NCBI GenBank assembly: GCA_022565015.1
Contig: JADFKI010000012.1
Coordinates: 1 to 25,986 of the forward strand
Source of the DNA: Chloroflexota bacterium
GTDB taxonomy: Bacteria > Chloroflexota > Dehalococcoidia > Lucifugimonadales > JADFKI01
Direction: 5' to 3'
Length of the DNA: 25,986 nt
The notes beneath the pieces were generated by a model. The model was not told the origin of the DNA. It saw nothing but the letters and a program-made list of their open reading frames with translations, and did no database searches. Positions 1 through 8,162 of the stretch are shown here, in pieces. How positions within the stretch are numbered: position 1 is the first letter of the stretch; every line of letters starts with the position of its first letter. A program made the position numbers and the translations under genes.

Positions 1-144
1 GGCTTCCCAGGACTACGTCGTACCATAATTATGGCCAGAAAATCTGTTATTGTTCGTAGCTGTGGAATTCACGGAATCAAGGGGTCGGAGCGTGTGGCAT
101 GGTCCCGCGCTGCCGGCCCGCTTTTTGGAGGAGCATATGACGCT

Positions 145-1194
145 ATGAAATTCGGGCTTTTCGTACTTCCCTCGTGGCCGGAGGAGGACGCCGGCGAGCA
201 GGGAAGAAAGCTTGGCGAGGCCGTGGAACAGGTACAGTTCGCCGAGGAGCTGGGGTTCGACTCGGTCTGGCTGGCGGAGCACCACTTCTGCCGCTTTGGC
301 ATCGTCCCCAACGCCCTATCCATGGCCATGCACATCGCAGCCAAGACCAAGACCATCCGGATAGGAACCGGCGTGAGCGTGCTGACGTTTCACAACCCCA
401 TATTCCTGGCCGAGGAGACGGCGCTTTTGGACGTGTTGAGCGGCGGGCGTCTTGAGTTCGGCGTTGGACGCGGCCAGGTCGTCTACGAGTACAACAACTT
501 CAGGGTTGACTACGACTCTCGCACGGTGCGCTTCCGAGAGATCCTGGACATCATCCTAGGGCTGTGGACCACCCGGGGGTTTACGTATCACGGCGAGTAC
601 TACAGCGTCGACGACCTGACGGTTGCGCCCACGCCCATTCAGAAGCCCCATCCCCAGGTCTACCTGGCGGTATCGAAAACTCCGGAGAGCGTCGACGTGG
701 CGGTGTCGCGGGGCCTTCCCATACTGACCAGCCCCAGCACGCCGGACGAGGACGTACTCGGCATCGTTCACCTGTACTACGAGCGCTGCGCCGCCGCCGG
801 CAAGACGCCCCTGGTGGACCAGATGCCGTTTTTCCGCATGGTCCACACGTCCGCCGACGAGAAGCAGGCCCTCGAAGGTCCGAGGCAGGCCCTGACGTGG
901 GTACGCGACCTCAATGGACTGAGAATCAGCCTCAAGGGCGGGAGCGAGATCTACATGGACCTGGACGACTGGAGGCGGACTCGGCCCCAAGAGCCACCAT
1001 CCTACGAGACCCAGCTGGAGACGACCGCCTATTTCGGCACCCCGGAGCAGCTCGTTCAACGAATCGGCAGGCTTCAAAGCGAGCACAACATTCAGTACTT
1101 CGGCGCCAACATGTCGTTCGGGACCCTGGGCCACGCCGAGGTCATGCGGTCCATGGAGCTCTTCGCCAAGGAGGTGATGCCTCATTTCAGGTAG
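145..1194 (+). CDS. Luciferase-like (LLM class) flavin-dependent monooxygenase
   Basis: A 349-residue protein of the bacterial luciferase-like TIM-barrel family, which uses reduced FMN or F420 to oxygenate or oxidise organic substrates in the cytoplasm. It begins MKFGLFVLPS, has the helix-strand segment AEELGFDSVWLAEHHF (His46-His47, the luciferase-type active-site pair), then a strand around IRIGTGVSVL and the GGRLEFGVGRG segment. The C-terminal region (TAYFGTPEQLVQRI) is the usual closing part. The reading frame is open back to base 31, but I place the start at ATG 145: GGAGGAG lies at 127-133, 11 bases upstream, and family homology begins there. The next gene on the same strand is a DUF3500 protein; a possible promoter between them leaves it open whether they share a transcript. 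The substrate cannot be told from sequence. Family assignment is secure; FMN versus F420 is not decided. Confidence 0.93.
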   Translation: MKFGLFVLPSWPEEDAGEQGRKLGEAVEQVQFAEELGFDSVWLAEHHFCRFGIVPNALSMAMHIAAKTKTIRIGTGVSVLTFHNPIFLAEETALLDVLSGGRLEFGVGRGQVVYEYNNFRVDYDSRTVRFREILDIILGLWTTRGFTYHGEYYSVDDLTVAPTPIQKPHPQVYLAVSKTPESVDVAVSRGLPILTSPSTPDEDVLGIVHLYYERCAAAGKTPLVDQMPFFRMVHTSADEKQALEGPRQALTWVRDLNGLRISLKGGSEIYMDLDDWRRTRPQEPPSYETQLETTAYFGTPEQLVQRIGRLQSEHNIQYFGANMSFGTLGHAEVMRSMELFAKEVMPHFR

Positions 1195-1223
1195 CTCACC
1201 GGAGGCGTCTCATATCCTTTACA

Positions 1224-1252
1224 TTGACAGAAACGGAGGGCCGATAATAAAC
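1224..1252 (+). promoter_or_regulatory. Possible promoter upstream of the DUF3500 gene
   Basis: A perfect TTGACA at 1224-1229 is followed by an AT-rich stretch, GATAATAAAC, at 1243-1252. No -10 hexamer fits well at 16-18 bases; GATAAT is too close at 13. It is offered only as a possible internal promoter ahead of the gene starting at 1338. Confidence 0.25.
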
Positions 1253-1337
1253 TCACTGTTAAGCCTGGTAACGCAAGTCCACCTACAGCGTACGGCTTTG
1301 CACCGCCATGAGCCGGAAAATATTGGAGGTAAAGAAC

Positions 1338-2342
1338 TTGGCTACAGACCACGATCACGGCAATGAAAATGGCCATTCCCACGCCGCTTCTCAGCTGGCA
1401 GAGACCGCGTCCAACTACGTCAACAGCTTGTCGTCGGCACAGAAGGAAAGGTCGCTCATCAACTACACCGCGGGCGAGCGGCTCTTCTGGTACTACCCTC
1501 CCCTGAACAGGCGTGGACTGCCCTTGAGGGACATGGACGAGAACCAGCGAAAACTCGCGTTCTCGCTAATGGAAAGCACCCTCAGCGAAGAGGCCTACAA
1601 GCAGGCCCGGCTGATTATCGAGCACGAGCTGGTGCTTGGCCCGCTGGAGGCCGAGGAGGGCAACGTCGGCTGGAACAGGGACCCGGAGCTCTACTACTGG
1701 ACGATATTCGGAGAGCCGGGCGGCGACGGTCCCTGGGCTTTCAGAGTAGAGGGCCATCACATTTCGTACCAGCTCAGCATAATGGGCGACAAGGTCATCT
1801 CCACGACCCCGTTCTTCTTCGGCTCCAATCCCGCCGAGGTCAAGAAGGGCCCCAAGCAGGGGCTGCGCATCCTAAGCCGAAGAGAGGACCTGTCCTTTGA
1901 GCTCCTGGACAGCCTGGATTCCGGCCAGCGGTCGAAGGCCATCGTTCACGAAAAGGCCCCCTGGGACATCTACACCTACAACGCCACAAGGCCGTCCCTG
2001 CCTGAGGGCGAGGGGTTGCCCGGCTCGAGGATGAACGGCACGCAGAAAGAGATGTTCATGTCGCTAATCAGCGAGTACGTGAACCAGGTACGTAACGACG
2101 TGTCCAAGGATAAGATGTCGATGATTCAAGAAAACGGCATCGAGGACTTTCATTTCTCATGGCACGGCGGGACGACCAAGGCCGACAAGCATTACTACCG
2201 GATTCACGGCGGCAACTTCATCGTGGAGTTCGACAACTTTCAGAACGACGCGAACCACGTCCACTCGGTCATCCGCGATGTGGAGAACGACTTTGCGCTG
2301 GACGTAATGCGCGAGCACATGATCATGTTCCACATCGACTAA
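1338..2342 (+). CDS. DUF3500 family protein
   Basis: A 334-residue protein recognised as DUF3500 (function unknown) from the segment GEPGGDGPWAFRVEGHHIS followed by TPFFFGSNPAEVKKGP, and a late HYYRIHGGNFIVEFDN block. I choose TTG at 1338 as start because GGAGGT at 1325-1330 sits seven bases before it. The in-frame ATG at 1308 has no ribosome binding site and would add ten residues. The first 15 residues are rich in His and Asp (TDHDHGNENGHSH), which could bind metal, but this is speculative. Late residues HFSWHG and ANHVHSV supply further conserved histidines. No signal peptide or membrane segment is visible. It lies 143 bases after the luciferase-like gene, same strand. The product's reaction is unknown; I do not propose one. 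Confidence 0.85.
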   Translation: MATDHDHGNENGHSHAASQLAETASNYVNSLSSAQKERSLINYTAGERLFWYYPPLNRRGLPLRDMDENQRKLAFSLMESTLSEEAYKQARLIIEHELVLGPLEAEEGNVGWNRDPELYYWTIFGEPGGDGPWAFRVEGHHISYQLSIMGDKVISTTPFFFGSNPAEVKKGPKQGLRILSRREDLSFELLDSLDSGQRSKAIVHEKAPWDIYTYNATRPSLPEGEGLPGSRMNGTQKEMFMSLISEYVNQVRNDVSKDKMSMIQENGIEDFHFSWHGGTTKADKHYYRIHGGNFIVEFDNFQNDANHVHSVIRDVENDFALDVMREHMIMFHID

Positions 2343-2343
2343 T

Positions 2344-2462
2344 AGCCTATCCGAAAACTGCCACGAATGGTTCGACAAGTTACCACGAACGGGCAATCTT
2401 CCGTTCGTCCTGAGCATTGTCGAAGGACCGTAAGACGTCCAAATGAGGTTTTCGGATAGGCT
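2344..2462. repeat. REP/MITE-like nested palindromic element
   Basis: A 119-bp unit immediately after the DUF3500 stop codon. It is bounded by perfect 15-bp inverted repeats, AGCCTATCCGAAAAC at 2344-2358 and its complement at 2448-2462. Inside are two further inverted pairs: TTCGACAA 2371-2378 with TTGTCGAA 2417-2424, and CGAACGG 2386-2392 with CCGTTCG 2401-2407. CTAA flanks both sides (2339-2342, overlapping the stop codon, and 2463-2466), a possible target duplication. The inner arms resemble dispersed TTCGACA.../...CGAACGG palindromes common in environmental bacterial genomes. It has no coding capacity. The whole unit can fold into one long interrupted hairpin. Confidence 0.7.
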
Positions 2463-2518
2463 CTAAGACTAAGTTGGTATGGAAATGGCTGTACCGGCAA
2501 ATGTCAGCCGATTAATCT

Positions 2519-2550
2519 GGCCCGTGGCGTTTGCCACGGGCCGATTTTTT
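2519..2550 (+). terminator. Intrinsic terminator
   Basis: A perfect 10-bp stem, GGCCCGTGGC (2519-2528) and GCCACGGGCC (2533-2542), with a GTTT loop, is followed by GA and six T (2545-2550). This is a textbook rho-independent terminator. It closes the luciferase-like/DUF3500 unit and separates it from the dehydrogenase starting at 2608. Confidence 0.92.
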
Positions 2551-2607
2551 GTAAAATCACGTGGAACACCGGCGACCGTTTGGCACTAACCGTTCAGGGA
2601 GGGACTC

Positions 2608-3492
2608 ATGGCTAATCTAGGATTCGTGGGCCTTGGCGTCATGGGCGGCCGAATTGCCAAGCGGTTGCTGGATTCCGGGCATGCCGTGACGGGCTACAAC
2701 CGGACCAGGTCCAAGGCCCGGTGGCTCTTGGATGCCGGCATGACCTGGGCGGACTCACCGAAGGATGTCGCACGGGCTTGCGACGTGACGTTCAGCATGG
2801 TGTCCAACACGGAGGCCCTGCTCGCAATCACGGGCGGCGAAAACGGTGTGCTGGCGGGCCTGGGTCCCGGCAAAATCTACGTCGATATGAGCACGGTGGG
2901 GCCCGCGGCCAGCAGAGAGCTCTCAGCCCTGGTGGCGGATAAGGGCGCGCGAATGCTCGACGCGCCGGTGTCGGGAAGCGTGGCGACGCTCGATCAGGGT
3001 CAGCTCACCTTCATGGTGGGAGGAGACATCGACGTCTTCGAGAGGGTCAAGCCAATTCTGCTGGACGTCGGGCCCAAGGCCACGCACGTGGGCGATAACG
3101 GCCTGGCGGTCTCCATGAAGGTCGCGACCAACCTGAGCCTTGCCGTGCACATGCTCGCCTTCAGCGAGGGCCTTCTTCTGGCGGAAAAGAGCGGTATCAA
3201 GCGAGAGACGGCGGTCGAGGTGCTGCTCAACAGCGTGATAGCGTCCCCCATGCTCAAGTATCGAGGACCCTTCGTGCTGGATATGCCTGACGAGGCGTGG
3301 TTCGACGTCAACATGATGCAGAAGGACATGGGCCTCGCCCTGGAGCTGGGCCGACAGGTCGACGTGCCCCTTCCCACGGCCTCGGTAACCAACGAGTACC
3401 TGACGGCGGCCCGAGGCATGGGCCTGGCGGACCAGGACTTCGCCGTCATCTTCGAGGTGCTGGCGCGAATGTCCGGAGTCAGCGAGGGCTAG
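2608..3492 (+). CDS. NAD(P)-dependent beta-hydroxyacid dehydrogenase (3-hydroxyisobutyrate dehydrogenase family)
   Basis: A 294-residue cytoplasmic oxidoreductase that interconverts a beta-hydroxyacid and its semialdehyde. The N-terminal Rossmann motif is GFVGLGVMG (residues 5-13), typical of the family. The substrate-binding signature DAPVSGS is at 118-124 (most relatives have DAPVSGG). The catalytic lysine block is GLAVSMKVATN, giving Lys171 and Asn175. Length matches the family. AGGGAGGG at 2596-2603 lies just before ATG 2608. It follows an intrinsic terminator and so likely has its own promoter; TTGCCA (2531-2536) and TAAAAT (2552-2557) are present but at a short 15-base spacing. It converges on the hydroxylase pseudogene, with stop codons nearly touching. 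Whether it acts on hydroxyisobutyrate, tartronate semialdehyde, succinate semialdehyde or something else cannot be read from sequence. Confidence 0.92.
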   Translation: MANLGFVGLGVMGGRIAKRLLDSGHAVTGYNRTRSKARWLLDAGMTWADSPKDVARACDVTFSMVSNTEALLAITGGENGVLAGLGPGKIYVDMSTVGPAASRELSALVADKGARMLDAPVSGSVATLDQGQLTFMVGGDIDVFERVKPILLDVGPKATHVGDNGLAVSMKVATNLSLAVHMLAFSEGLLLAEKSGIKRETAVEVLLNSVIASPMLKYRGPFVLDMPDEAWFDVNMMQKDMGLALELGRQVDVPLPTASVTNEYLTAARGMGLADQDFAVIFEVLARMSGVSEG

Positions 3493-6248
3493 CCGGCCGC
3501 ACGGCCAATCAGACTCATCAGACGCGCAGGGGTCACGGGCAGGGCCGTCGGATGAGTGCCGATTGCATCGGCGACGGCGTTAATGATGGCGGGCGCGACT
3601 GCGACGGTAGCGCACTCGGCAACGCCCTTGGCGCCCAGGCCGGCGGACGGGTCTCCGGTCTCCACCAGGAGCATAACCACCTCTGGAACGTCACGCGCCG
3701 TGGGCATTCGGTACTGCTTGAAGCCGATGGTCTCGCCGGGTATGTACTCCTCTTTGAGCGCGAGGCCCACTCCCATCGCCACGGCGCCGTCGATCTGGCC
3801 TTTTAGTCCAAGGGGATAGACGGCCCAGCCAACGTCGTGCGCAGCGACGATTCGAATCTCCCTTACGTTGCCCTTCTCCATGTCCACCTCGACCTCGGCG
3901 AGGTGCGTTGCCGTTACGTATACCGCGTAGGGCCTCTCAACGCCCGTCTCTGCGTCGTATATCAGCGACGTGGTGTCGAACACGCCATCGAAGCGAAGTG
4001 GCTGTCTGGCCGACTGTCGGGCCTGCGCTCCCTCCGCCAGGGTCTCGGAGAGAGCACTCGCGCCGTTGCCGTTAGTAGAGGTCACACGGCCCTCTTCCAG
4101 CTGAAGCTCGTCGGGGAGCATTTCCAGCAGGTCGGAGGCGGTCGAAAGGACGGCTTCCTAGAGCTGCATCGCCGAGTCCTTCGCGGCGTTGCCCACGTAG
4201 TAGACCAGCCTGCTGCCGGTCGAAGTACCGGCGTCCGGAGTGATTTCGGTGTCGCCGGTCACGATGGTGATGGAGCTCATGGGCTGCGAAAGCTCCCCGG
4301 CGGCGATAATGCTCAGCGCCGTGTCCGAGCCCTGCCCCATATCGACCGCGCCCGTGAGAAGTCTCAAGCCTCCGTCCAACCCAAGCTCGAGGGACACCCT
4401 CCCAGGTGCCCGCGCGCGGCCGGAGGCACCAACGCCGTACCTCATGGACGCGATGCCTATGCCCCGGCGATAGCGACCGTTCCCTTCGGACCTATTCGGG
4501 CGGGAGCTCAGCGCCTCTGTGTAAAATGGACGTACGGCCTCGACCGTCTTCTCGTACGCGTCCTCCTGCTGAAGGTCCATGGGAGTCGCCTCGGACGCAT
4601 CGGTGACGCGTCGGTTCATCAGGCGGAACTCGAGAGGGTCGATTCCCAGCTCCGCGGCCATGCCGTCCATCTGGGCCTCGATGGCAAAGGCGACTTGAGG
4701 GGCGCCAAAGCCGCGCATGGCCCCGGCCAAGGTATTGTTGGTGTAGACGACTTTGCCGTGTATGTATGCGTTGGGCCACTGGTAGGGGCCCTAGATGGAC
4801 ACTCCGGCCCTGATGTAAAGTCCGGGGCCCGCTGAGGCATACGCCCCCGTGTCGGCCAGCATCTCCGCATGCAACGCCGTGAGCTTTCCGTCTTTAGTCA
4901 CGCCGGTGCGGCACCGTATCTCAATGGGGTGACGCTTGGTCGTCGACGTAAGGGACTCCTCCCGGCCGTAAACTATCTTCACGGGCCGACCCGTCTTCAT
5001 GGCAAGCAGCGCCGCGACGGGCTGACACGAGACATCCGTCTTTCCGCCGAATGCGCCGCCGATCACCGTCGGGATGATGCGGACCCGCTCCACTGGAAGG
5101 TCCATCGTCTCCGCAACGGCGGCGCGGTGCAAGAATGAATGCTGCGTGGCCGTGCGAATCGTGACTACGCCGTCGTCGTCCAGGAATGCCGGCGCGGCCT
5201 CCGGTTCTAAGTAACCGTGCTCGCACCATGGGGTGGTATATGTCTCCTCAAATACGAAATCCGCTTGAGCCAGCCCTTCCTCGACGTCTCCCCACTTGAT
5301 CTCCTTCTCAGCCAGAAGGTTCGTCTCGCCATGAAGGATGGGAGCGTCCTCCTTCAGCGCATCGGCCGGGTCCAGGACCTCGGGGCGGGTCCGATAGTCA
5401 ACGCGTATCAACGAGACCGCCTCCGCGGCTATCTCCGGCGATTCGGCGGCTACGGCGGCAACCGCGTCCCCGATCTGACGGACCCTGTCGTCGGCCAGCA
5501 CAGGCTGGTCCTTCACAACCCTGCCGAACCTGTTTAGCCCAGGCACGCCCTTGGAAGTCACGACGGCCAGTACGCCGGGCAAAGCCTCGGCTTCCGAAAC
5601 GTCGATGGAAACTATGTCGGCGTGGGCGTGGGGGCTACGAAGGAACGCTCCGTGGAGCATGTTCGGCATCGTAAGGTCGGCGGCATACTGCGATATTCCC
5701 AGGGCCTTGTCTTGAGCATCGGCCCTTTGTTGCGCGCCCCACTGGGCTGTCGGACCAGAGGCTTCGCCGTTCTTTTTCGGAGCGCTGACGAGTTGGACGG
5801 CGTCCAGCACGCCGGCATAGCCGGTGCAGCGACACAGGTTGCTGCCCAGCGCCCTGGCGATCTGCTCCCTATCCGGACTGTCCCTCCGGTCCAACAGGGC
5901 CTTGGACGCCATAATCATGCCGGGAGTGCAGAAGCCGCACTGGACTGCGTCAACTTCAATAAAGGCCTCTTGCAGAGGGTGCAGCTTATCGGCGCTGCCC
6001 ATGCCCTCGATCGTGAGGACCTCCTTGCCGTCTGCTCGATCGTGAGGACCTCGGCACGCCCGCGCCATCGCACCGTTCACGATGACGGTGCACGTGTCGC
6101 AGGTCCCGTCCTCACAGCCCCTCTTTGCCCCGGTAAGCCCAAGCTCGTCTCGCAGCACCTCAAGCAACGTAAACGTCGGGCTGACCAGATGGTCACTTCA
6201 CTTGCCGTTTACGGTTACCCAGATGGGGACCTTCGGTGCAGATTGCAT
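3489..6248 (-). pseudogene. Fused Fe-S/molybdopterin hydroxylase (xanthine/CO dehydrogenase family) with three in-frame stops
   Basis: A single 920-codon reverse-strand frame encodes a small [2Fe-2S] subunit joined to a molybdopterin large subunit. It is interrupted by TGA at 6200-6198 (codon 17), TAG at 4793-4791 (codon 486) and TAG at 4160-4158 (codon 697). All are in the same frame, with homology continuing across each. The plant-type Fe-S cysteines are 45, 50, 53 and 65; the second cluster uses CGFC (104-107) and CRC (139-141). Later blocks are GGAFGGKTD, AGAMRGFGAPQ and GAKGVAE with the catalytic Glu. I start it at ATG 6248 (MQSAPKVPIWVTVNGK, then the stop). No FAD subunit gene is nearby. 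Everything else is intact, so inactivation looks recent; assembly error or readthrough are less likely. The substrate would have been an aldehyde, purine or N-heterocycle. Confidence 0.88.
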
Positions 6249-6431
6249 TACGCTTACCCTTTAATAGTTCGCCCGCAGTAGCCTCTCGAATTCTCTGTCG
6301 TGCTATGACCTGATCGCGATCATATCACTCGCACGGGCCCTCCATATGGAAGAGGCATAGACCCGGCGGTCATTTCCGTCAGACCGGCGACTGCGGCCCA
6401 GTCGATGATCGGCCTGGGCCATCACGGCGGC
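6249..6431. other. Intergenic region between aldehyde dehydrogenase and hydroxylase pseudogene
   Basis: No gene is seen. A perfect 12-bp palindrome TGATCGCGATCA is at 6311-6322 and could be an operator, but nothing else supports it. No terminator with a T-run is visible after the aldehyde dehydrogenase, so readthrough into the pseudogene is possible. Confidence 0.4.
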
Positions 6432-7943
6432 CTAGTTGAGGCGCCTGCCCGTGCCCGAGCTCCCATACCAGTCCACGGCTTCCGGGTCGATGCGAACGCA
6501 GACATATTTCGGTGCCGTGTACTCGTTGATGAATTCGAAGCTGCCCTCGCGCCCGAAGCCGCTATCCTTGAAGCCGCCCCAGGGTACCGCGGGATGCAGC
6601 CTGTGATGGTCGTTTATCCAGATGACCCCTGCAATGACGTCGCGGGCCACTCGGTGCGCGCGGGCAACATCTCGGGTCCAGATCGAGCAGCCAAGGCCGT
6701 AAGGGATATCGTTGGCGATGGCCACCGCCTCATCTTCGCTATCGAAGGGTATGACGCAGACCACCGGGCCGAAGATCTCTTCCTGAGCGACTCGCATGTC
6801 CTGGCGAACGTCCGCGAGGATCGTAGGCTCGATGAAGTAGCCCCGTTCGAACTGAGCCCCTTCGGGCTTCTTGCCGCCGTGGGCGACCGACGCTCCTTCA
6901 TCTTTGGCCGACTTTACGTAGCTGAGAATGCGGTCGTAAGCGGGCTTGGAGATGACGGGCCCCATCTGGGTCTGCGTGTCGGTGGGGTCCCCTATCTTGA
7001 TGCCCGACACCTTCTTAGCCAACATTTCCACGAACTGATTGTATATGGAACGGTGAACGATGGCGCGAGACCCCTGGATGCATGTTTGACCCGAGGCGAT
7101 GAACGACGCGAAGGCACAGCCATTGACGGCATCTTCCAGCTTCACGTCGTCGAATACGATTACGGGCGCCTTGCCGCCAAGCTCGAACTGCAGCGGTACA
7201 AGGTTGGCTCCGGCGATCTGCGCCACGGCGCGACCGGTCTCCGTGCCGCCGGTCAGGTCCAGCTTTCCCAGGCGAGGATCGGATGCCAGCGCCTTCCCGG
7301 ACGTTGGGCCGAAGCCGTTTACGATATTCAAGACGCCGGGCGGAAGGCCAGCCTCCAGGGCAATGTTGCCGATCTCGGTTGGGGTCAGCGGGGCCCACTC
7401 CGACGGCTTGAGGACGACCGTGCAGCCTGCGGCCAGGGCCGGAGCCAGCTTCTTGGACGCTATCATCAGCGGATGGTTCCAGGGCGTAAGCTGGCCTACG
7501 ACGCCGAGGGGAACTCGGACCGTGTAGTTGAAGTGCGAGCTGCCGGTTGGAATCGTCGAGCCTTGAATCTTATCGCAGAAGCCTGCGAAGTACCTGAAGT
7601 AGCTCGCCACGACCCTCATCTGCGACGCGGTCTCCGAGATTGGTCGTCCGTTGGAAATGGACTCCAGGCGGCCCAGCTCCTCCATGCGCCCCTCTATCAG
7701 GTCGGCAATGCGCCACATTATCCTGCCTCTTTCGCCTCCGTCCATGTCTGACCAGGGGCCATGAAGGAAGGCGCGTTCGGCAGACGCGACCGCATCGGCG
7801 ACGTCTTCGGGACCGGCGTTCGCCATACGCGCAATTGAATCACCGGTGGCCGGGTTTTCCACCTCGAAGTATTCTCCACTCTGGGCGGGCCGCCATTCGC
7901 CGTCAATCAGAAGATCGTACTGAATCGTTTGCACGCTGGTCAT
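6432..7943 (-). CDS. NAD(P)-dependent aldehyde dehydrogenase
   Basis: A 503-residue enzyme that oxidises an aldehyde to its carboxylic acid in the cytoplasm. Signatures are in order: TPWNHP (Asn156), LKPSEW (Lys179), FELGGKAP (Glu254, the general base) and SGQTC (Cys288, the nucleophile), then EEIFGPVV near residue 390. All catalytic residues are present and length is normal. The frame is open a further five codons, but ATG 7943 is preferred because GGAGG on the reverse strand lies eight bases upstream. A TATAAT on the reverse strand (7977-7972) gives a plausible promoter with a short leader. Its stop is 184 bases from the start of the hydroxylase pseudogene on the same strand, so both may once have been cotranscribed. 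It is divergent from the PNPOx-like gene. Substrate unknown. Confidence 0.95.
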   Translation of the reverse strand: MTSVQTIQYDLLIDGEWRPAQSGEYFEVENPATGDSIARMANAGPEDVADAVASAERAFLHGPWSDMDGGERGRIMWRIADLIEGRMEELGRLESISNGRPISETASQMRVVASYFRYFAGFCDKIQGSTIPTGSSHFNYTVRVPLGVVGQLTPWNHPLMIASKKLAPALAAGCTVVLKPSEWAPLTPTEIGNIALEAGLPPGVLNIVNGFGPTSGKALASDPRLGKLDLTGGTETGRAVAQIAGANLVPLQFELGGKAPVIVFDDVKLEDAVNGCAFASFIASGQTCIQGSRAIVHRSIYNQFVEMLAKKVSGIKIGDPTDTQTQMGPVISKPAYDRILSYVKSAKDEGASVAHGGKKPEGAQFERGYFIEPTILADVRQDMRVAQEEIFGPVVCVIPFDSEDEAVAIANDIPYGLGCSIWTRDVARAHRVARDVIAGVIWINDHHRLHPAVPWGGFKDSGFGREGSFEFINEYTAPKYVCVRIDPEAVDWYGSSGTGRRLN

Positions 7944-7971
7944 ATGGGACACCTCCACTCGAACTCCGACT

Positions 7972-8004
7972 ATTATACTCCGAAGAGGGCTGCGGCCCCG
8001 AACG
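7972..8004 (-). promoter_or_regulatory. Candidate promoter of the aldehyde dehydrogenase gene
   Basis: On the reverse strand a perfect TATAAT occupies 7977-7972. The best upstream -35 is poor (TTCGGG-like, about 19 bases away). Start of transcription would be near 7965, giving a leader of about 20 bases before ATG 7943. The call rests mainly on the -10 match in otherwise GC-rich DNA. Confidence 0.4.
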
Positions 8005-8039
8005 GATATCTAGCTTAGCTGCCCGCTTGGGATGCTTTG

Positions 8040-8068
8040 TTGACAGCAATAATCGCCCCTATTACACT
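8040..8068 (+). promoter_or_regulatory. Candidate promoter of the PNPOx/MBL/ACAD-like unit
   Basis: TTGACA at 8040-8045 is separated by exactly 17 bases from TACACT at 8063-8068 (4 of 6 matches to the -10 consensus). It points towards the gene at 8163 and implies a start near 8075. A palindrome lies just downstream at 8084-8097. Confidence 0.5.
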
Positions 8069-8083
8069 CGTTTCCATTGAGGT

Positions 8084-8097
8084 GTGAATTCATTCAC
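8084..8097. promoter_or_regulatory. Operator-like palindrome in divergent promoter region
   Basis: GTGAAT-TC-ATTCAC is a perfect 6-2-6 inverted repeat just after the predicted start of the forward transcript. Its size and position fit a repressor site. A second perfect palindrome, CCGAAGCTTCGG, is at 8103-8114. No regulator gene is in the window. Confidence 0.4.
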
Positions 8098-8162
8098 TAT
8101 TTCCGAAGCTTCGGTTCTATCTGAGAAATATCGGCTAACGCAGTGAAAGTAGAGATGAATCC

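Noticed and set aside
31..144. N-terminal extension of the luciferase-like gene from ATG 31
   Set aside because: No ribosome site at 31, sequence unlike the family, and a good GGAGGAG before ATG 145.
3837..4835. A 332-codon forward frame opposite the hydroxylase pseudogene
   Set aside because: Antisense shadow in GC-rich DNA; translation is low in motif content and rich in Arg/Gly/His.
6198..6200. TGA at codon 17 as selenocysteine
   Set aside because: The position is in a variable N-terminal strand, not an active site, and two further TAG stops exist in the same gene.
6311..6322. TGATCGCGATCA palindrome as an attachment site
   Set aside because: Single copy here with no integrase or repeat nearby; chance palindrome or operator cannot be distinguished.
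6405..7751. A 448-codon forward frame opposite the aldehyde dehydrogenase
   Set aside because: It is the antisense shadow of a gene with full family motifs; it has no ribosome site or recognisable domain.
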